A stretch of DNA of 64,000 nucleotides from positions 124,001 through 188,000 of the forward strand of contig CAVZTA010000006.1 of the NCBI GenBank assembly GCA_963778025.1, in the 5' to 3' direction. Of the stretch, positions 9,078 to 17,465 are shown one piece after another (within the stretch, counting starts at the first letter, position 1; every line of letters begins with the position of its first letter). Source of the DNA: CAVZTA01 sp963778025 (GTDB lineage: Bacteria > Chloroflexota > Limnocylindria > Limnocylindrales > CSP1-4). Made by a program: the position numbers and the translations under genes. The notes under the pieces are model-generated. The model was not told the DNA's origin, searched no databases, and saw nothing but the letters and a program-made list of their open reading frames with translations.

Positions 9078-11335
9078 GGAGTGGCCGAGGGCTTGGCCGA
9101 TCTCGAGGGGGCGGCCGACGTCGAGGCCGACGGCGACGGAGAGGCGGTGTCATCCGGGACATCCGGGACCGCTTCGAGCAGCACCTGGTGCAGGCCGCGC
9201 GCGCTGAGCCACCACAGCGTCGCCGGTGCATCGGCCGCCTGCGCCGGCAGGACCAGCAGGTCGCGCAGGTCACCCCAGGCCGGGTTGCCGCCGGCGAGCC
9301 GGTACTGCTCGACGTAGGAGCCCTTGTTCTTGTCGATGGCCACGACCCGGGCGTTGTCCTGGTCGTACGCGTAGATCCGACCCTGGCGCCGGTCCGTGCT
9401 CGAGGTCATCTGGCGGTACGACGGCGGCTCACGCAGGAGCCCATCGGGCGGCGGGTCGGCGTTCCAGCCCTCGGCCGGGATGACCCGCTCCAGCTTGCCG
9501 TCCTCGATGGTGTAGATGTCGCCGTCGATGTAGACGTCCGTCATGTTGGCGACCGAGCGCGCGGCCGGCAGCCGGCCGGTGGGATCGGCCGGGAAGCCGC
9601 CGCCGTCCGAGGCGGGCGAGTAGACCATGATCTGTTCGCGCGACGGGTCGACGAGGTACAGCTTGTAGAGCGACTGGTCGAAGTTCGCGACGAACGTCGC
9701 GATGCCCAGCACGTCATCGCCCAGCTCCGCCGAGTCGCGCAGCCGGACCCGGATGACGGTGCCCTTGCCGGCGGTGTTGGACGGCCGCCAGCGCCACAGG
9801 TTGTTCTTCGAGTCGAGCATCAGGACGTCGCGCGCGCCGGTCGTCAGGAACTTCGGATCGGCGATCCGGGCACTCCCGACCTTCTGGCCGCTGCGCATGA
9901 TCGGCGTGGCCTTCTTGGACTTGAGGTCGATGCGGTAGACGGCCTTGGTGCCGGCGTCGAGGACGTACGGTGCCCCGTCGTAGCCACGCACCACGGTCCG
10001 GAGGTCGTTGGCGACCTCACCGCCCTCCTTGAACGCGAACATCGTGGTCGAGCGGACCGGCACGACCTTGTAGAGCCGGTCGAGCCCGGCGACGGTCTCC
10101 GTGCGCAGCTCATCGATCGTCGCGGACGGCACGCCCGCCGTGCGGGCCTCGTCGAGCTGGCTGTACGCAGCGGTCAGGAGCGTCAGCGCCGTCCGCGGAT
10201 CGTCGTTGACGAGGTCGACGCCCGGGCCCGAGACCCGGGCCAGCGCCTGGCGGATGTCGTCGAGCGCCTGGTTCCCGGCGTCGAGCGAGCGTGCCGCCTC
10301 GGTGGGCTTGGAGCCGCCGAACGCCCAGACGCCCGCGGCCAGCCCGCCGGCCACGACGACGAACGCGAGCACCGCGACCGCCGCCCGCCGCTGGACCTCA
10401 CGCCGGTCGTCGAGCGACCGCACGCGGCGGTAGGACGTGCGGCGATGGGGCAGGAAGTCGAACAGCCGGCGGAAGCCCCGGCCCATCGCCCCGCCCGCCG
10501 CAGCCCGTGCCTTCGTCGCCCCTGCGCCGATCGCCGCGACCCCGTCGACCACGGGATCCGCGAGCGGGATGGGGCCGCGATCGGGGGCGCCGGCGAGGGG
10601 CTCGGCGGGTCGCACCGGGACCAGCGCCTTCTGCTTCGTCGTCGCGCCGACCTCCGTCGCCTCGAGGGCGATCGCGCCATCGCTCCCGCGTCCGTCCGCG
10701 GCGACGAACCGTGCGTGGAGATGCTCGATGGCCGATTGCGGATGGAGCGTGACCAGCGCGTCCTTGAGCTCGTCGGTGCCGAGGCGTGCGACGACGTTGG
10801 CGGACACCAGGCACAGCGAATCGCCGAACGAGAGCTCGCCGCGCCACACGTCGGGCTCCAGGTCGGGGAACGGCAGGCCGCGGTCGCGGTGCGGATCGGG
10901 CAGCGTCGAGAGCCGGGCCTGGCGGATCAGGTACGCCTCGGTCGGGCCGACCGTGGACACGTACAGCTCGTTCCCGCGAACGACCGCCACGCCGATGCCC
11001 ACCGGGCCAGAGCCGTCCGCCTGGTGGCCCAGGCCATAGCGGTCGCGCTGGTGGCTCAGCCGCTTGTTGGCGCTGGTGATCGCCTTGACGAGGCACTGGC
11101 GGATGCCCGCCGACTCGTCGTAGTAGTACTCGTTGCGGATGGTCTCGGCCGTCAGGCGCGCCGCCTCGCGCGCCCGGTTGCCGCTCGTCCGGCAGGTCAC
11201 GAGGACGTACAGGTTGCCCTTCGACCGCGCGACGGATCCGATCGACGGCTCGACCACGACGATGGCATCGGGCGAGTCGGGAACGCGATCCTGCTCGGCG
11301 ACGGCACCGAGCTTCAGCTGCAGGCGGACGGCCAA
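9074..11335 (-). CDS. PP2C-like domain protein with one membrane helix and a beta-propeller-like C-terminal part
   Basis: The protein has 753 residues. Residues 1-215 fold like a PP2C/SpoIIE phosphatase: VRGNELYVSTVGPTEAYLIR corresponds to the GDSRAYL strand, and FGDSLCLVSANVVARL to the LCSDGL strand. Both metal-binding aspartates are absent, so it is probably catalytically dead. A membrane helix follows at residues 315-342. The next 350 residues have repeated beta-propeller-like stretches (RIYAYDQDNARVVAID, LYKLYLVDPSREQIMVYSP). The tail is Ser/Ala/Pro-rich. The start is a TTG at 11335 with GAGG seven bases upstream. An open frame continues to 11953, but its translation is low-complexity and overlaps dciA. 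Confidence 0.75.
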   Translation of the reverse strand: MAVRLQLKLGAVAEQDRVPDSPDAIVVVEPSIGSVARSKGNLYVLVTCRTSGNRAREAARLTAETIRNEYYYDESAGIRQCLVKAITSANKRLSHQRDRYGLGHQADGSGPVGIGVAVVRGNELYVSTVGPTEAYLIRQARLSTLPDPHRDRGLPFPDLEPDVWRGELSFGDSLCLVSANVVARLGTDELKDALVTLHPQSAIEHLHARFVAADGRGSDGAIALEATEVGATTKQKALVPVRPAEPLAGAPDRGPIPLADPVVDGVAAIGAGATKARAAAGGAMGRGFRRLFDFLPHRRTSYRRVRSLDDRREVQRRAAVAVLAFVVVAGGLAAGVWAFGGSKPTEAARSLDAGNQALDDIRQALARVSGPGVDLVNDDPRTALTLLTAAYSQLDEARTAGVPSATIDELRTETVAGLDRLYKVVPVRSTTMFAFKEGGEVANDLRTVVRGYDGAPYVLDAGTKAVYRIDLKSKKATPIMRSGQKVGSARIADPKFLTTGARDVLMLDSKNNLWRWRPSNTAGKGTVIRVRLRDSAELGDDVLGIATFVANFDQSLYKLYLVDPSREQIMVYSPASDGGGFPADPTGRLPAARSVANMTDVYIDGDIYTIEDGKLERVIPAEGWNADPPPDGLLREPPSYRQMTSSTDRRQGRIYAYDQDNARVVAIDKNKGSYVEQYRLAGGNPAWGDLRDLLVLPAQAADAPATLWWLSARGLHQVLLEAVPDVPDDTASPSPSASTSAAPSRSAKPSATP

Positions 11336-11559
11336 GTCGATCCCTCGAGGACGGCGGCACGGTCGGTCGGTGGGGTCCCCAAGGTGGACCCCGGGCGGCC
11401 CTCTCTCGACAGGCGGAGACGGATGATAGTCAAAGCCCGGATGACCCGCCAGCGGGCGGACCGGCCGGGTGGGCGCGCGGTGGGCACGCGCGGCTGGGGG
11501 ACGCGCGAGCCGCGACGAGCGTGACGCGCCGACAGGGTGTGGTGGTGCGCGGACACGCG

Positions 11560-11910
11560 TCAGGCCGGCCGGCCACTCCCGGGTCGGCCCGCCACGACGA
11601 TCCGCAGCTCGTGCGCGGAGGCGCCGCCCGGCGCGCCGGCGAACGCCGTCAGCAGCTCGCTCGCTCGCAACCGCAGCTCCGATGCCACGATCGGCTCGTC
11701 GGCCTCCACGGTGATCCGTCCGGGCTCCAGGCGCACGAGCCGGCATGACCCGACGGCGGGCGGCACGCGCTCCGCGATGAGGGCCTCCCAGGTCGTCGTG
11801 GCGCGCGCCAGCCGGAGCTCCGCCTCGAGCCCCAGCTGCCGAGCGGCCTCGGGCAGCAGGTCGCCGATCCGGTCCGGGCGTCGCCGGCGCGCTCGGTCCT
11901 GGGCGTCCAT
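11560..11910 (-). CDS. dciA: DUF721/DciA-family protein
   Basis: A 116-residue protein with the DUF721 core: WEALIAERVPP, then GRITVEADEPIVASELRLR and SELLTAF. DciA is the predicted loader or operator of the replicative helicase in bacteria lacking DnaC/DnaI, and it commonly sits next to recF. The Arg-rich N-terminus is short compared with proteobacterial DciA. Start and recF stop overlap in TGATG; a GTG one codon earlier (11913) would give a GTGA overlap. The identification rests on the domain pattern and location. Confidence 0.8.
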   Translation of the reverse strand: MDAQDRARRRRPDRIGDLLPEAARQLGLEAELRLARATTTWEALIAERVPPAVGSCRLVRLEPGRITVEADEPIVASELRLRASELLTAFAGAPGGASAHELRIVVAGRPGSGRPA

Positions 11911-13199
11911 CACGCGCCGCGGACCAGTCGGGCGATCCCGTCGGCGCCGGCATCCACCGCCCAGGGCGTTCCGATCGAGCGGAGCGCTGGATCGAGGTCG
12001 TCGAGCGTCGTCGTCGTCACGAACGCCTGCGGCAACCCGGCGATCCGGCGCACGAGGTGCGCGCGCCGCTCGGGGTCGAGCTCCGAGAACACGTCGTCGA
12101 GGAGGAGCAGTGGCGGCCGGCCGTCGAGCGCGGTCAGCAGGTCGAGCTCGGCGAGCTTCAGCGCGAGGATCGCGGTGCGCTGCTGACCGCGCGACGCGAA
12201 GGTCGAAAGCGGCCGCTCGTCGAGCACGAACGTCACGTCATCGCGGTGCGGGCCGACCAGCGTGGAGCCGTTCCAGACCTCCTTCTCGGCGGTCTCGGCG
12301 AGACGGCGGCTCAGGGCATCACGCGGCGTCTCGCCGGGGTGCCGCGGGGCGTTGGTGGCGTAGCGCAGGCCCAGACGCCCCGCGGCCGCCTCCTCGGGCG
12401 CGATCTCGGCGTGGGCGCGGGCGAGCGGTTCCGCCAGCGCGTCCAGGAGCCGCAGCCGCTCGGTCACGACCGCCGATCCCGACTCGAGGAACGTCGCGTC
12501 CCAGAAGCGCAGCTCGTCGCGCGTCGCCTGCTCCTCGCGGATGAGCCGCAGCAGCCCGTTCCGCTGCTGGAGCGCCCGAGCGTAGGTCGCGAGATCCCGC
12601 GGGTAGGCCGGCGAGCGTTGGCCCGCCAACCGGTCGAGCGCCTCCCGTCGCAGCGTCGGCGAGCCGACGACCAGGAGCATCTCCTCCGGCGCGAACAGGA
12701 CGGTCCGCAGCGCGCCGACGAGCGCGGCGGCTCGTCGCGGGACGCCGTTCACCCGGATCCGCTTCCGCGCGCCGCCGCTCCCGGTCCGGGCGAGGACGAG
12801 CTCGATCGTGTCGGTCGTGGTCCGGAGCGTCGTGCCCGGACCGCCGTCGTCGGCCGATCCCGCGTGCGGTCCCTCCGAGTCCACCGCGAACCCCGCGCCG
12901 AGCCCCGGCGACGTCCCAGCCGACCCGACGACCGGGCGCCGGACGATGCCCTCGACCCGGGCGAACTCCGCGCCCCAACGGACGAGCTCACCCTCCGCCG
13001 ATGTCCGGTGCGAGGCGCCCCAGGCGAGCAGCACGATGCCCTCGAGGAGGCTGGTCTTGCCGGCCGCGTTGGGACCCCACACGAGCTGCGGCCCGGGCGG
13101 CAGCTCCACGTCGAGCGTGCCGTAGCCACGGAGATCGGTGAGCCGCAGCCGCTCCAGCAGCGACGCGGCGGTCGACGCGGGTGTCGCCGTCGCGATCAG
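11910..13199 (-). CDS. recF: DNA replication and repair protein RecF
   Basis: An SMC-like ATPase that loads RecA at gaps. Walker A is GPNAAGKTS, Walker B is PPLLLLDDVFSELD, and the signature region contains STFASRGQQRTAI. An unusual insertion of about 40 residues (around 12,810-12,930) lies after the first strand pair. The conserved first strand LLERLRLTDLRGYG is encoded upstream of the first GTG (13109), and no ATG, GTG or TTG precedes it in frame after the dnaN stop. The CTG at 13199 overlaps the dnaN TGA as CTGA and is chosen here, giving 429 residues. The conservative alternative, GTG 13109, would delete a core strand. Confidence 0.85.
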   Translation of the reverse strand: MIATATPASTAASLLERLRLTDLRGYGTLDVELPPGPQLVWGPNAAGKTSLLEGIVLLAWGASHRTSAEGELVRWGAEFARVEGIVRRPVVGSAGTSPGLGAGFAVDSEGPHAGSADDGGPGTTLRTTTDTIELVLARTGSGGARKRIRVNGVPRRAAALVGALRTVLFAPEEMLLVVGSPTLRREALDRLAGQRSPAYPRDLATYARALQQRNGLLRLIREEQATRDELRFWDATFLESGSAVVTERLRLLDALAEPLARAHAEIAPEEAAAGRLGLRYATNAPRHPGETPRDALSRRLAETAEKEVWNGSTLVGPHRDDVTFVLDERPLSTFASRGQQRTAILALKLAELDLLTALDGRPPLLLLDDVFSELDPERRAHLVRRIAGLPQAFVTTTTLDDLDPALRSIGTPWAVDAGADGIARLVRGA

Positions 13200-14326
13200 G
13201 ACGTCGTCCGGACGGGCATCACGACGTGGACGTAGGCGTCGTCACCCACCGGTCGGAACACGCCCGGCGAGAGCGGCCCGTTGAGCTCGATCGCGAAGCG
13301 TTCCGCATCGACATTGGTGAGCACGTCGGCGAGGTAGCGGGCGTTGAACGCGATGGTGGTCCCGTCACCCTCGACCGCGGCCTCGACGGCACCCTCGTAG
13401 TCGCCGACGTCGGCCGTGGCGGTGACCGTCACGCCGGTCTCGCTGTCCGACGTGCCGTCGGGCCCGATGCGCAGCTTCACGATGTTCGCGGAGCTGCTCG
13501 CGATGAGCGCGGCCGGGCGGACGGCCCGGAGCAGCTCCTCGCGCTCCAGCTCCGCGCGTGTGGCGTGGCTCTGGGGCAGGACCTGCTGGTAGTTCGGGAA
13601 CTGGCCGTCGATGAGCCGGCTGACGAGATCGATGCCCTCGACGTGGAACAGCACCTGGTTGCGCGCCTGGGCGAGCACGAGCTCGACGGGGTCCTCGGTA
13701 TCGGACAGCACGCGGGCGAGCTCGGCGAGGGCACGCGCCGGGATGACCACCGACACGCTCTCGACCGGGTCGAGGATGTCGACCGTGCGCACGGCGATCC
13801 GGTAGTTGTCGGCCGCGGCGAGCGTCAGGCGGTCGCCCTCGAAGCGGGCGAGGACACCGGTGAGGATCGGGCGGGCCTCGTCGGAAGCGGCAGCGAAGAT
13901 CGTCTCGGCCAGCGCCCGCCGGAAGACCTTCTGCGCGATCCGCGTGGTGGGGCGTTCGCCGGCCGTCTGGATGGCCGGGAACTCCTCCGCGTCGATGCCC
14001 TTGATGTGGGTCGCGAAGCGGCCGGCCCGAACGTGCAGGACGTCCGCGCCCTGGAGCTCCAGATCGACGCGCTCCGAGCCCGGCAGCGAGCTCACGAGGT
14101 CGGCGAACAGCCGGGCGGGCACCGTGGTGGCGCCGTCCGTCTCGATCTTGCCGGGCACCCAGTACGTGATGCCGATCTCGAGGTTCGTCGCCGTGAGCTT
14201 CAGCCCGCCATCCTCGGTCCGGAGGAGGACGTTGGCGAGCACCGGCAGCGTGCCCCGCGTGGAGACCGCCCGCGAGACGACCGCCAGGCCGCGGGCGAGG
14301 TTCTCCTGCATCACCGAGAGTTTCAC
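13196..14326 (-). CDS. dnaN: DNA polymerase III sliding clamp, beta subunit
   Basis: A full-length clamp of 376 residues with three repeated clamp domains: MKLSVMQENLARGLAVVSRA at the start, FNARYLADVL in domain 3 and the C-terminal VMPVRTTS. The dimeric ring tethers polymerase to DNA. It lies downstream of dnaA across the putative origin and overlaps recF by four bases, which fits the dnaA-dnaN-recF replication operon order. Confidence 0.97.
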   Translation of the reverse strand: MKLSVMQENLARGLAVVSRAVSTRGTLPVLANVLLRTEDGGLKLTATNLEIGITYWVPGKIETDGATTVPARLFADLVSSLPGSERVDLELQGADVLHVRAGRFATHIKGIDAEEFPAIQTAGERPTTRIAQKVFRRALAETIFAAASDEARPILTGVLARFEGDRLTLAAADNYRIAVRTVDILDPVESVSVVIPARALAELARVLSDTEDPVELVLAQARNQVLFHVEGIDLVSRLIDGQFPNYQQVLPQSHATRAELEREELLRAVRPAALIASSSANIVKLRIGPDGTSDSETGVTVTATADVGDYEGAVEAAVEGDGTTIAFNARYLADVLTNVDAERFAIELNGPLSPGVFRPVGDDAYVHVVMPVRTTS

Positions 14327-14423
14327 GTCGGGCTTACTCCTGTCGTGTCAACGGACCCCTCCGGGGCCGTGTGCCGGCCGGCGCGGGACGGGTCCTTCGG
14401 GGCGATCGGGGCAGCCCCAAGGG

Positions 14424-14728
14424 TAGGTGCATATCGTCGTCCTATCTTCTCATCCCGTCATCACCATCATCGTGGCGTGGACACCGTGGACGGTCGTGCT
14501 TGGCCGTGCGTGGCGGACCGGTGGACGACGACCGCCGACCGGTGGACCGGGTGGCGCACGCCGGTGGACGGAGGGGTGCACGACCGGTGGACGAGAGGCC
14601 TCCTCGCCAGGACGCCATCCACATCCCCCTTCGGACGGTCCGGCTGGTCCACCGAACCGGCCACCGTTCCAGCCGCCGATGTCCACAGGACGCCGGCGTT
14701 ATCCACCGGATCCGGGGCCTTGTGCACA
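14424..14728. other. Putative chromosomal replication origin (oriC) with GC-rich DnaA-box cluster
   Basis: The 518-nt dnaA-dnaN gap has no convincing gene. It contains ten DnaA-box-like 9-mers. CCGGTGGAC (reverse GTCCACCGG) occurs at 14518, 14539, 14561 and 14584, and GGTCCACCG at 14646. ATGTCCACA is at 14679, TTATCCACC at 14699, TTGTGCACA at 14720 and CCATCCACA at 14615, with CCGTGGACG near 14484. The AT-richest part of the gap (14424-14475, with catatcgtcgtcctatcttc) lies on the dnaN side and could be the unwinding element. Location between dnaA and dnaN plus the box cluster supports an origin; function is inferred. Confidence 0.75.
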
Positions 14729-14844
14729 CGACGGAGGGCACGGTACGGCAGCAGCGCGCGTCGGATGACCCTCGTCCGTGGGTCGCCAGGGGGCGCTCCG
14801 CCGCCACCGTCGTCCTGACGGCCGACCGCTGACGCTGCCACGCC

Positions 14845-16200
14845 TCAGTCCGTGTAGATGAGCTCCCGGACGGCCGCGACCTCGCGCCGGAGGTCGTCGT
14901 TGGCGGCGATCTCGCGGGTGATCTTGTCGCACGCGTGGAGCACCGTCGAATGGTCCCGCCCGCCGAGCTCGGCACCGATCCGGAGCAGCGAGGAGTCGGT
15001 CTCCTCGCGCATCAGGAACATCGCGATCTGGCGGGGCACGACGATCGCCTTGTCCCGCTTCTGGCCGCGCAGCGCGTCCAGGCCAACGCCGTAGTAGTCG
15101 GCGACGGCGATGGCGATCTTCTCGGTCGTGACCTGGCGCTTCTTCGGGTTGTAGTGGACGTTGGACAGCACCGCCTGCGCGAGCTCGATGCCGATGGGCA
15201 TGGCGGACATCGACGCGAACGCGACCATCCGGTTGAGCGCCCCCTCGAGCTCCCGGATGTTCGAGACGACCTTGCGGGCGACGAACTCGATGACGTCGCT
15301 CGCGATGGGCACGCCCTGCTCCTCGGCCTTGGCGCGAAGGATGGCGATGCGCGTCTCGAGGTCCGGTGCCGTGAGGTCCGCGATGAGGCCCCACTCGAAC
15401 CGGCTGCGCAGCCGCTCCTCCAGGGTGAGGATCGCCTTGGGCGGCCGGTCGGACGAGAGGACGATCTGCTTGCCGTCCTCGTGGATCGCATTGAACGTGT
15501 GGAAGAACTCTTCCTGGGTGCGTTCCTTGTCCGCGATGAACTGGATGTCGTCGATGAGCAGCAGGTCGATCCGGCGGTAGCGCGCCCGGAAGTCGTCGAT
15601 CTTGCCCTGCTGGATGCTGGTGATGAACTCGTTGGTGAACTTCTCGCTGGTGGCGTAGACCACGCGCTTGCGCGGGAACTTCGCGACGACCGCGTTGCCG
15701 ATGGCGTGCATCAGGTGGGTCTTGCCGAGGCCCACGCCGCCGTACAGGAACAGCGGGTTGTACGCATGGCCCGGGCGCTCGGCCACCGACAGCGAGGCCG
15801 CGTGGGCGAGCCGGTTCGCGGAGCCCACGATGAAGTTCGAGAACGTGTAGCGCGGGTTGAGGTTGGTCGCGCCACCCTCCGACGACCCGACCCGCGTGGC
15901 CTCCACCCGGACGGGCGTGCTCGCCGCGGCCGCCGCGGCGGCCTTGGCCTCGCCGTTGGCGCTGACGGTGAACTCGACCTGGACGCTGTAGCCGACGATC
16001 TTGGCCAGCGTCTGAGAGATCAGGGGCCGGTATCTCCCCTCCAGCCAGTCCTTCGCGAAGCCGTTCGGGACGGCGATCCGGAAGCGCTGGTCGTCCACCT
16101 CCACGAGATGCGTGTCACGCAGCCACGTCTCGTAGTTGGCAGGGGACAGGGAGACCTGGAGCTCGCCGAGGGCGGCGCGCCAGACCTGCTTGGCGTCCAT
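14845..16200 (-). CDS. dnaA: Chromosomal replication initiator DnaA
   Basis: The protein has 451 residues in the usual order. Domain I (MDAKQVWRAALGELQVSLSP) is followed by an Ala-rich domain II near residues 95-105. The AAA+ domain has Walker A GGVGLGKTH (about 152-160) and Walker B LLLIDDIQF (about 210-219). The C-terminal DnaA-box-binding helix is GGRDHSTVLHACDKI (about 410-425). It binds the origin and opens it for helicase loading. The frame stays open to 16653, but family homology starts at the ATG at 16200. A sigma70-type promoter lies about 180 nt upstream. Confidence 0.97.
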   Translation of the reverse strand: MDAKQVWRAALGELQVSLSPANYETWLRDTHLVEVDDQRFRIAVPNGFAKDWLEGRYRPLISQTLAKIVGYSVQVEFTVSANGEAKAAAAAAASTPVRVEATRVGSSEGGATNLNPRYTFSNFIVGSANRLAHAASLSVAERPGHAYNPLFLYGGVGLGKTHLMHAIGNAVVAKFPRKRVVYATSEKFTNEFITSIQQGKIDDFRARYRRIDLLLIDDIQFIADKERTQEEFFHTFNAIHEDGKQIVLSSDRPPKAILTLEERLRSRFEWGLIADLTAPDLETRIAILRAKAEEQGVPIASDVIEFVARKVVSNIRELEGALNRMVAFASMSAMPIGIELAQAVLSNVHYNPKKRQVTTEKIAIAVADYYGVGLDALRGQKRDKAIVVPRQIAMFLMREETDSSLLRIGAELGGRDHSTVLHACDKITREIAANDDLRREVAAVRELIYTD

Positions 16201-16383
16201 CAGCTTCGATGTGACCCTGGGCTCGGAGTTCGGGGGTGGATAGGTCTCGTCGGGAGCGAGCGGTGACGCGCTGTGCGAGGACCGACCGGGGTCGCGAAGA
16301 CGCCATGCCGGGCGCCCATCACGGCGGTCGTCGTGCCCTTCGGGAGGGCTGCCCGCGAGCGTCCCGGCGCCGAGGGCTCGCGC

Positions 16384-16413
16384 AGGATAGCACCGGCCTT
16401 CCGGCCGTCGCAA
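16384..16413 (-). promoter_or_regulatory. Probable dnaA promoter
   Basis: On the minus strand TTGCGA (16413-16408) and TATCCT (16389-16384) are separated by 18 nt. Both match sigma70-type -35 and -10 boxes, and they point toward dnaA. They would give a leader of about 180 nt. Confidence 0.55.
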
Positions 16414-16577
16414 GGCATTCCGGGCATACCCCCGGGGAGTATCCACGCATGGCCCGGATCGGGGCGGCCCGCCTCGCGCGCGAGCCTCATGGGGTCGAGC
16501 CCACGACCCGGCCGCGGAAGCCACGAACGCCGCGCGATCACGCTCCCGACAGCGCCCCGGACAAGCCCGCGCCAGGT

Positions 16578-16607
16578 TTGACACCCTTTTCCGGGCGGCC
16601 CTATCAT
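16578..16607 (+). promoter_or_regulatory. Probable promoter of the rpmH-rnpA-yidD-yidC-jag operon
   Basis: A perfect -35 TTGACA (16578-16583) and a TATCAT -10 (16602-16607) are separated by 18 nt, upstream of rpmH. This is the best sigma70-type match noticed in the window, as expected for a ribosomal-protein operon. Confidence 0.7.
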
Positions 16608-16722
16608 CCCGCCCGACGAACGACGTGCCGTCGCGCCTTGGAGCGCCCGGCACGTCTGCGTGCCTTACGGGATCGGAAACGATGATCCCGAGGCCGGATG
16701 GAGAGGATCACGGACAGTCCCG

Positions 16723-16860
16723 ATGGGCAAGCCCACGTACCAGCCCAAGAAGCGGCATCGCGCCAAGGAGCACGGGTTTCGAGCTCGCATGAAGAGCTCG
16801 GCCGGCCGGCGCGTCGTCGCCGCTCGGCGGGCCAAGGGTCGGAAGCGCCTGACGGCCTGA
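16723..16860 (+). CDS. rpmH: 50S ribosomal protein L34
   Basis: A 45-residue basic protein of the large subunit with the family signature TYQPKKRHRAKEHGFRARM and the C-terminal end KGRKRLTA. The start MGKPTYQPKK fits the family, and an in-frame upstream extension to 16660 is rejected. It is the first gene of the classical rpmH-rnpA-yidD-yidC-jag order. Confidence 0.96.
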   Translation: MGKPTYQPKKRHRAKEHGFRARMKSSAGRRVVAARRAKGRKRLTA

Positions 16861-16892
16861 CCCGAGCCAGCGGCCCCAACTCGCCGCGGCTC

Positions 16893-17231
16893 ATGATGCT
16901 CTCCCGACCGGCGGACTTCGCCCGGCTTCAGGAGGGGGGCGTTCCTCGGACGCATCCACTCCTCGTCGGGCGGTTCCTCCGGACCGACCTCGAGACCACC
17001 CGGTTCGGGTTCGCGATCGGACGCCGCGTCGGCGGCGCCGTCGTCCGGAACCGGGTCCGGCGACGGATCCGTGAGGCGCTCAGGGTGATGGCGCCCTCGT
17101 TCCAGCCCGGCTGGGACGTCCTCATCATCGCCCGGCCCAAGCTCGTCGGGGCCGACCACGACGCGCTGGTCGGGGCACTGCGACGGGTCCTCCGCTCGGG
17201 AGGCGTCCTCGGAGGTCGGACAGAGACGTGA
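16893..17231 (+). CDS. rnpA: Ribonuclease P protein component
   Basis: A protein of 112 residues (111 from the second ATG). The RNR motif is GGAVVRNRVRRRIREALR, and the N-terminus LSRPADFARL is typical of the family. It binds RNase P RNA to mature tRNA 5' ends. An in-frame extension to 16698 overlaps rpmH and is not used. The next ATG at 16896 could also be the start. The stop overlaps the yidD GTG (GTGA). Confidence 0.93.
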   Translation: MMLSRPADFARLQEGGVPRTHPLLVGRFLRTDLETTRFGFAIGRRVGGAVVRNRVRRRIREALRVMAPSFQPGWDVLIIARPKLVGADHDALVGALRRVLRSGGVLGGRTET

Positions 17232-17446
17232 CGCGCATCGGCGTGGCGATCGGGGTGGGGCTCATCCGCGTCTATCGCATCGTGTTCGTGTTCCTGCCGT
17301 CGTCGTGCCGGTTCGAACCCACCTGCTCGCGCTACACCGAGCAGGCCATCGTGCAGTACGGACTCCTGCGCGGGAGCTGGATGGGTGCCAAGCGGATCGC
17401 CCGCTGCCATCCCTGGCACCCCGGCGGCTACGACCCCGTCCCCTGA
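17228..17446 (+). CDS. yidD: Membrane protein insertion efficiency factor YidD
   Basis: A 72-residue protein with the conserved Cys pattern CRFEPTCSRYTEQAI and CHPWHPGGYDPVP. It assists YidC-dependent membrane insertion. The GTG start overlaps the rnpA stop, and yidC begins 19 nt after its stop. Length and motifs are typical of the family. Confidence 0.94.
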   Translation: MTRIGVAIGVGLIRVYRIVFVFLPSSCRFEPTCSRYTEQAIVQYGLLRGSWMGAKRIARCHPWHPGGYDPVP

Positions 17447-17465
17447 GATCGAGAGCCAAGACCGC

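Larger units (their letters stand above)
16201..16722. other. Intergenic region between dnaA and rpmH (divergent promoters)
   Basis: This 520-nt stretch separates divergent dnaA and rpmH. Open frames through it have no recognisable protein features. It holds one clear promoter in each direction (listed separately) and long untranslated leaders on both sides. A few single TCCAC motifs occur, but no DnaA-box cluster comparable to 14,424-14,728 was seen. Confidence 0.6.

Noticed and set aside
11336..11559. N-terminal extension of the PP2C-like gene toward 11953
   Set aside because: The extension is low-complexity Arg/Pro/Ala and runs through dciA antisense phase; a TTG with GAGG spacing at 11335 begins the recognisable domain.
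17305..17335. tRNA-like T-loop string GGTTCGAACCC
   Set aside because: It encodes the conserved YidD segment around CRFEPTCSRY; no acceptor stem or cloverleaf surrounds it.
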